From CAZOOM01 sp964460795 (lineage in GTDB: Bacteria; Omnitrophota; Omnitrophia; Omnitrophales; Aquincolibacteriaceae), in contig CAYWRU010000063.1 in assembly GCA_964460795.1 (NCBI GenBank), forward strand, positions 1-19,052: a stretch of 19,052 nt of DNA, written 5' to 3'. Each line of letters begins with the position of its first letter. The first letter of the stretch is position 1. This document shows positions 15,003 through 19,052 of the stretch, piece after piece. The notes under the pieces are model-generated. The model made no database searches and was not told the origin of the DNA. It worked only from the letters and a program-made list of their open reading frames with translations. The translations under genes and the position numbers were made by a program.

Positions 15003-15628
15003 ATTGCATTCGAATAAAGAAAATTATTTTTTTATTTTTTGGTGCTGCAATTTTTGCAGGATGTGCCGGGGAGGCGCGAAATTTAGAAGTGACCCAGCAG
15101 CAAGACGCAACCATCCGAGCGCTGAATTTGGAAGTGAAGCGTTTGAATGAAGAATTGGATCGTTTGGTCAAAGGGCGCGATGTCTTGATAAAAATTCAGG
15201 ACCAGCTTAATCAGGAGATGCGCCGCGAGATGGAGCGCCATGATTTGTCTGTTCAGCTTGCTCCGCGTGGTTTGGTCGTGATGTTGCCGGATCGTACTCT
15301 TTTTCAGCCGGGGGAAGCGGTATTGAAGCCGGCTGCGCGTTCGACTCTTGGGAGAATTGCTCAGATTTTGGGAAATTCGGCAAAAGGGCGGCGTTTTTAT
15401 ATTGAAGGTCATACGGATTCGGATCCGATCCGGCTTTCCAAGTGGCGGTCGAACTGGGAATTGTCGAGCGCCCGAGCACTCGAGGTTTTACATTTTCTTT
15501 CTGAAGATGCCGGCTTAGATCCACGGCTTTTAGCCGCCACAGGTTACGGAGAGTTTCAGCCGGTGAGTGAAATGATGACTGCTGAAGAAAAGGCCAGGAA
15601 TCGGCGCGTGGAGATTTTGATCGTATGA
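14999..15628 (+). CDS. OmpA-family lipoprotein with coiled coil
   Basis: The product has 209 residues from ATG 14999, which makes an ATGA overlap with the previous stop and puts a proper signal peptide first (KK, then a hydrophobic stretch, then lipobox AIFAGC with C22). The ATG at 14939 would bury the signal, so I reject it. Residues about 30-80 are a heptad-rich coiled coil. Residues about 90-209 are an OmpA/MotB domain: FQPGEAVLKPAA, EGHTDSDPI (from 137, including the peptidoglycan-binding D140), SSARALEVLHFL, ATGYGEFQP and the closing ARNRRVEILI. It should be anchored in the outer membrane and bind meso-DAP peptidoglycan non-covalently, like Pal. No Tol genes are nearby, so it is not called pal. 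Co-transcription with murE and murF supports an envelope role. Confidence 0.9.
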   Translation: MNCIRIKKIIFLFFGAAIFAGCAGEARNLEVTQQQDATIRALNLEVKRLNEELDRLVKGRDVLIKIQDQLNQEMRREMERHDLSVQLAPRGLVVMLPDRTLFQPGEAVLKPAARSTLGRIAQILGNSAKGRRFYIEGHTDSDPIRLSKWRSNWELSSARALEVLHFLSEDAGLDPRLLAATGYGEFQPVSEMMTAEEKARNRRVEILIV

Positions 15629-16119
15629 TCTTGCGCGCTTTGGAAACGCTCGTTCGTGAAATTCGGCAATGGTCAGTTTTGATCATCACCCTTTTGGTGC
15701 TTGGACTCTTGGGGTATTTTTCAAAGTACTGGGCTTATCATAAGATCCAAGATTGTTTAAAAACCAAGGTCGAAGGAACTTTTGAGCCGCATCCTTTTCT
15801 GTTTCAATTTCAGATTCATGGCGCAAAATTTCGAATCGTGGACAAGATTCGTGTTGAGGACGGGGATATTTTGGTCCGCTATCAGATTTTAGGGGTGTTT
15901 CCGAGTCCTAAATTCAGGGTTCAGGTCGCGAGCGAAAACGCCGTCATTTTTCTTGAGGGGAAATGGTTTAAAAATTATCCGTTTGAACAGACTAAAGTAG
16001 AAAAGTTTTATACGGATATGTCCATCAATCAAGATGGGATTAAAGGGATCCATTCAGTGATCGTAAAGACAAAAGATTTTAGTTTTCAGCTGGCGCCGCC
16101 TTCGGCGTCACCTAAGTAG
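15625..16119 (+). CDS. single-pass membrane protein, function unknown
   Basis: The product has 164 residues. One transmembrane helix (about 17-34) follows a short N-terminus with several arginines, predicting N-in topology with a periplasmic domain of about 125 residues. That domain alternates hydrophobic and polar residues over several stretches (FLFQFQIHGAKFRIV, DILVRYQILGVF, RVQVASENAVIFL), suggesting mainly beta structure. I recognise no family. It is not FtsL, which is shorter and a coiled coil, although it sits just before murE where division genes are often found. ATGA overlap with the OmpA lipoprotein gene and a 9-nt gap to murE place it in the operon. An envelope role is inference from position and topology only. 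Confidence 0.75.
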   Translation: MILRALETLVREIRQWSVLIITLLVLGLLGYFSKYWAYHKIQDCLKTKVEGTFEPHPFLFQFQIHGAKFRIVDKIRVEDGDILVRYQILGVFPSPKFRVQVASENAVIFLEGKWFKNYPFEQTKVEKFYTDMSINQDGIKGIHSVIVKTKDFSFQLAPPSASPK

Positions 16120-16122
16120 GAG
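16118..16122 (+). promoter_or_regulatory. ribosome-binding site of murE
   Basis: AGGAG overlaps the stop of the previous gene and ends 6 nt before ATG 16129, a strong site supporting that start. Confidence 0.6.
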
Positions 16123-16128
16123 TCTTAA

Positions 16129-17613
16129 ATGATCAGGCTCGGGGCTCTTTTTGACGATGTGGCCGCTCTCCATAAAATAAATTGGCATCCGCTTGTAAAG
16201 GTCGGAAAAGTGACCTCCGATTCGCGGATGGTAAGTGCTGGAGATGTGTTTGTGGCTTGCCGCGGTGCGCGCATGGATGGCCATGATTTTCTTGCGCAGG
16301 CGATTCAGGCCAAAGCTGCTTGCGTGGTCTTTGAGGATTCTGGCGATGTTGTTTTCCCGTCCCATGTGGTAGGTGTTCAAGTTGAAAATACCCATCAGGC
16401 TTTGGCGCTTCTTTTGAGGGCTGCACACGGATATCCTGATCAAAAGATTAAATTAGTCGGAGTGACGGGAACGAACGGAAAAACAACGATTTCCTATTTG
16501 CTCCACCTCCTCCTTCGCGAGCATACCCGGACGGCCTATATCGGAACGCTCTGGTATGATCTGCCGCAGCAAAAAATGCCTGCCGTTAATACCACGCCCG
16601 GTTCTGAAGTTTTAATTCCTTTACTGCAGAGCATGGTTCAAGAGCGGGTCAGTACGTGTATTATGGAAGTCTCCTCCCATGCCTTAAGTCAAAAGCGAGT
16701 CTATGGTCTTCAGTATGAGCTTGCGATTTTTACTCAATTGACTCAGGATCATTTGGATTATCATGAAAATTTAGAAGAGTATTTCAAAGCCAAGAGGCTT
16801 CTCTTTGAGCAAGTCCCTGCACCTCGAAACATGGTCATTAATATTGATTGTCCCTACGGCCGCCGATTATATGAGGCTCATCCAAATGCTAAATCGATTA
16901 GTCTCAAAGGTCCGGCGGATTATCAGGTCAAGAATATTGAAAGCGGCTTTCATGGTAGTCGATTTGTGCTGGCTTTCCGCGGACGTGAGGTTTCGTTTCA
17001 GATCCGCCTGCCTTTTGCCCACAATATTTATAACGTGGCCGAGGTTCTTGCGGGGCTTGATCTGATGGGGTACGATCCCGAAGATTTTCGAGGTCTGTTG
17101 CAAGAGGTTCCTGGAATTCCTGGCCGCATGGAGCGTGTATCGGGCACAGACGGGTTTCAAGTTTTTGTAGATTATGCGCATACGCCGGATGCTTTTGAAA
17201 ATGTTCTGTCGCAGACCCGTAAAATGAATCCTTCCAGAATCATTACGGTTTTTGGGTGCGGTGGAGACCGGGACCGCGGTAAACGACCGCTTATGGGAAA
17301 GATTGCGGCCCATTATTCAGATATCCTTATTTTAACGTCAGATAATCCGCGTTCTGAAGATCCGGATATTATTGTTCATGATATTCAGAGAGGTATAAGA
17401 AAAGGATCTGAAGGGGGATTGGTTCAAACTGTTTTGGACCGCCGCGAAGCGATTGAAAAGGCTTTATCCGTAGCGCAACCCAATGATGTCGTGCTGCTCC
17501 TGGGTAAAGGCCATGAGGACTATCAAATTATCGGCAGTACTAAAATTGCCTTTGATGACCGAAAAGTTGCGCAGGATTATTTGCGAAGGAACCAGCGTGT
17601 TTTCCTATCGTGA
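16129..17613 (+). CDS. murE: UDP-MurNAc-tripeptide synthetase MurE, meso-DAP type
   Basis: The full-length product has 494 residues, cytoplasmic. MurE adds the third residue to UDP-MurNAc-L-Ala-D-Glu using ATP. The three Mur-ligase domains are visible: the N-terminal UDP-binding part (VTSDSRMVSAGDVFVACRG), the ATPase with GVTGTNGKTT (111-120) and NTTPGS, EVSSHAL, and the carbamylated lysine K222 (FKAKRLLF), then the C-terminal domain beginning near GRMERV, with DYAHTPDAF, FGCGGDRDRGKRP, and LLGKGHEDYQ. The amino-acid selectivity motif is DNPR at 405-408, followed by SEDP, which goes with meso-diaminopimelate rather than lysine. The catalytic set appears intact. A Shine-Dalgarno AGGAG precedes it by 6 nt, and its last 17 nt overlap murF. 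Confidence 0.97.
   Translation: MIRLGALFDDVAALHKINWHPLVKVGKVTSDSRMVSAGDVFVACRGARMDGHDFLAQAIQAKAACVVFEDSGDVVFPSHVVGVQVENTHQALALLLRAAHGYPDQKIKLVGVTGTNGKTTISYLLHLLLREHTRTAYIGTLWYDLPQQKMPAVNTTPGSEVLIPLLQSMVQERVSTCIMEVSSHALSQKRVYGLQYELAIFTQLTQDHLDYHENLEEYFKAKRLLFEQVPAPRNMVINIDCPYGRRLYEAHPNAKSISLKGPADYQVKNIESGFHGSRFVLAFRGREVSFQIRLPFAHNIYNVAEVLAGLDLMGYDPEDFRGLLQEVPGIPGRMERVSGTDGFQVFVDYAHTPDAFENVLSQTRKMNPSRIITVFGCGGDRDRGKRPLMGKIAAHYSDILILTSDNPRSEDPDIIVHDIQRGIRKGSEGGLVQTVLDRREAIEKALSVAQPNDVVLLLGKGHEDYQIIGSTKIAFDDRKVAQDYLRRNQRVFLS
17586..17590 (+). promoter_or_regulatory. ribosome-binding site deciding the murF GTG start
   Basis: AAGGA within the end of murE ends 6 nt before GTG 17597. The N-terminus from that GTG, MFSYREAASIL, matches the usual beginning of MurF, whereas the upstream ATG at 17483 adds out-of-frame murE sequence. 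Confidence 0.65.
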
Positions 17614-19003
17614 AGCCGCCTCGATTCTTAAATCAAACTGCGAAGCCCTCAATCCCTCCATCGGGATCCAGGGCGCGTCGATTGACAGCCGAAAAATAGA
17701 GCCGGGAAATTTATTTGTAGCTCTAAAAACCGAGCGCAATGATGGCCATCGGTATCTTGATGAGGCCTTTCTTAAAGGCGCGTCCGGCGCCCTAGTTTCA
17801 AAAGATTATTTTGAGACAACATTCAAGAGCCTCGATAAAAAATCCTCTTCGTTTCAAAACCTCATTCCCGTGGAGCATACTGCTGATGCTTTTTTAAAGC
17901 TTTCGCAAGGATATCGCGACCATTTAAATTTGGAATGCGTAGGGGTGACAGGCAGCGTAGGAAAGACCAGCACCAAAGAGTTTCTTACCTATTTACTTAA
18001 AACACAAGCGCCCACATATTCTAGCGTGGGAAATTTAAATAATCATCTTGGTGTTCCGCTTTCAATTTTTCAAATGCAGGTACTTCATCGATATGCTGTG
18101 CTTGAACTGGGGGCGAGTGCGCGCGGCGAAATTCTAAAATTGGCCCAGGTGATTCGTCCAAAAATCGGGATTGTGACGCAGGTGTCTCCCGCTCACTTGG
18201 CGGGATTTGGTCGTCTCCAGGATGTCTACGATACAAAATGTGAGCTTCTTCAAGGGATTATGAGTGGAGGGGCGGCGGTTCTTCCGGAACATGATAATCT
18301 TTTGATTCAGCGCGCGCATCGTCTTGGGCTAAAAGTGAAGCGGGTGGGATATTCGAGCGAAGCGGATTACTCGATTTCAAAGGTTGCTAGCGATTCGAAA
18401 TATATCCGATTCACACTGAATGGAAAATATTCCTTTCGATTTCCGGGTCAAGCGGCTTTTCTCGTAAAAAATGCAGCGCTTGCACTTGCCGCTTGCTCAT
18501 CGCTCGGTATCGCTTTTGAAGATCTTCCCGAGGAGTGGGAAGGATTTAAAATCCCTGCAGGGCGTTTTCAAGAACGAATATATTCCCAGGACATTCGCTT
18601 GATTGATGACAGTTATAATGCCAGTCCAGTTTCTTTTGACCGCGCGATCGAAGCATTTTCCTCGCTTCCAGGATCCCGCAAGGTTTTATTCATTTCGGAT
18701 ATGTTGGAGCTAGGGCCCATGGAACAGGTTTTTCATGATCAATTGGGTCGTCGGATTGCGCGGGAACATTACGATCAGGTTATTGGATATGGGACGCGGA
18801 CGCGTTGGACCTTGGGCACGCTGCAAAAAGAGACCCGAGAGCCTTCCCGTATAAAATATTTTGAGAATTTTAACGAGGCTGCCGAATATCTAATGGGTCA
18901 AATTACAGCGGAAGACAGTGTTTTGATCAAGGGATCGCGAGGAATGAAGGTCGATCAAGTTATTCCGATGTTTGAGGCGCGATTCGGAAGTCCTGTCGTT
19001 TAA
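17597..19003 (+). CDS. murF: UDP-MurNAc-tripeptide-D-Ala-D-Ala ligase MurF
   Basis: From the GTG start the product has 468 residues, normal for MurF, which joins D-Ala-D-Ala to the UDP-MurNAc-tripeptide and completes the cytoplasmic precursor. Seen in order: ASIDSRKIEPGNLFVAL (about 27-43), the P-loop GVTGSVGKTSTKE (116-128), NNHLGVPLS, LELGASARGEI, the DDSYNASP motif of the nucleotide-binding region, SDMLELG, and the closing VLIKGSRGMKVDQVI. The P-loop has V121 where many MurF proteins have N; GSVGKT also occurs in the family, so this is not a defect. The start overlaps murE by 17 nt, consistent with coupled translation. mraY and later wall genes might follow beyond the window. Confidence 0.96.
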   Translation: MFSYREAASILKSNCEALNPSIGIQGASIDSRKIEPGNLFVALKTERNDGHRYLDEAFLKGASGALVSKDYFETTFKSLDKKSSSFQNLIPVEHTADAFLKLSQGYRDHLNLECVGVTGSVGKTSTKEFLTYLLKTQAPTYSSVGNLNNHLGVPLSIFQMQVLHRYAVLELGASARGEILKLAQVIRPKIGIVTQVSPAHLAGFGRLQDVYDTKCELLQGIMSGGAAVLPEHDNLLIQRAHRLGLKVKRVGYSSEADYSISKVASDSKYIRFTLNGKYSFRFPGQAAFLVKNAALALAACSSLGIAFEDLPEEWEGFKIPAGRFQERIYSQDIRLIDDSYNASPVSFDRAIEAFSSLPGSRKVLFISDMLELGPMEQVFHDQLGRRIAREHYDQVIGYGTRTRWTLGTLQKETREPSRIKYFENFNEAAEYLMGQITAEDSVLIKGSRGMKVDQVIPMFEARFGSPVV

Positions 19004-19016
19004 CAGCAAGAGTACG

Positions 19017-19036
19017 CCCCGCGGCTTGCCGCGGGG
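19017..19036. repeat. perfect GC-rich palindrome after murF
   Basis: CCCCGCGG at 19017-19024 pairs perfectly with CCGCGGGG at 19029-19036 around the loop CTTG, an especially stable C(CUUG)G tetraloop as RNA. Outer bases GTA (19012-19014) and TAC (19038-19040) can pair after a small internal loop. It begins 13 nt after the murF stop. There is no T-run, so it is not a classic intrinsic terminator; it could stabilise the 3' end of the operon message or be one copy of a REP-like dispersed palindrome. Confidence 0.7.
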
Positions 19037-19052
19037 ATACCTTGCAGTCCCT

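Noticed and set aside
15207..15689. Minus-strand open frame of 160 codons opposite the OmpA lipoprotein gene
   Set aside because: It is antisense to a well-supported gene, has no recognisable motif and shows no start signals; several similar frames opposite the HD-GYP, dGTPase and murE genes were dismissed for the same reason.
17483..17596. ATG start for MurF inside murE
   Set aside because: The added residues are murE read in another frame; GTG 17597 has a strong ribosome-binding site and gives the normal MurF N-terminus.

Overview
The window reads as ordinary chromosome of a Gram-negative-type bacterium. Two proteins carry lipoprotein signal peptides, one ends in an OmpA-type peptidoglycan-binding domain, and MurE carries the DNPR signature that goes with meso-diaminopimelate. 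There are no tRNA or rRNA genes, insertion sequences, prophage genes or CRISPR arrays. Genes are packed very tightly, mostly with 1-4 nt overlaps, and no gap exceeds about 160 bp. The mix (YvcK in a diderm, a PtsN-like protein, HD-GYP, a YvcK-receiver fusion) would fit an uncultured lineage such as Omnitrophota or a relative, but that is only an impression; nothing here fixes the taxonomy.

Region 1 (1-4764, minus strand) is a sugar-tailoring operon of five genes. In transcription order they are a flavin-dependent amine-oxidase/UDP-galactopyranose-mutase-like oxidoreductase, a small class I methyltransferase, a zinc-motif NDP-hexose C-methyltransferase, and two NAD-dependent epimerase/dehydratases, the last running off the left edge. 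All four junctions are ATGA overlaps. The set suggests building or decorating an unusual, probably C-methylated, surface sugar. Just upstream (4850-5221) is a small lipoprotein resembling BamE/SmpA.

Region 2 (5222-7526): a divergent promoter region separates the lipoprotein from a two-component system, an OmpR-type regulator overlapping a HAMP histidine kinase.

Region 3 (7611-10004) holds three genes that look like a signalling cluster: a PtsN/EIIA-Ntr-like protein lacking its phosphorylatable histidine, a small helical protein of unknown function, and a YvcK/CofD-like protein fused to an N-terminal response-regulator receiver that has lost its phosphoacceptor aspartate. This is the most unusual part of the window.

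Region 4 (10162-19003, plus strand) is a continuous, overlapping series of eight genes: an AAA+ ATPase of the archaeal-ATPase type with a decayed nuclease-like C-terminus, an Ap4A-phosphorylase-like HIT protein, a dGTPase-like HD hydrolase, a GAF + degenerate HD-GYP protein, an OmpA-type lipoprotein, a one-helix membrane protein, murE and murF. Nucleotide housekeeping and signalling genes are therefore apparently co-transcribed with peptidoglycan precursor synthesis. A GC-rich perfect palindrome follows murF.

A theme across regions 3 and 4 is signalling domains whose catalytic or phosphorylation residues have been replaced while the fold appears kept (EIIA, receiver, HD-GYP, perhaps the nuclease-like domain). 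With YvcK, MurE, MurF and an OmpA lipoprotein nearby, a cell-wall control function is a reasonable but untested inference.
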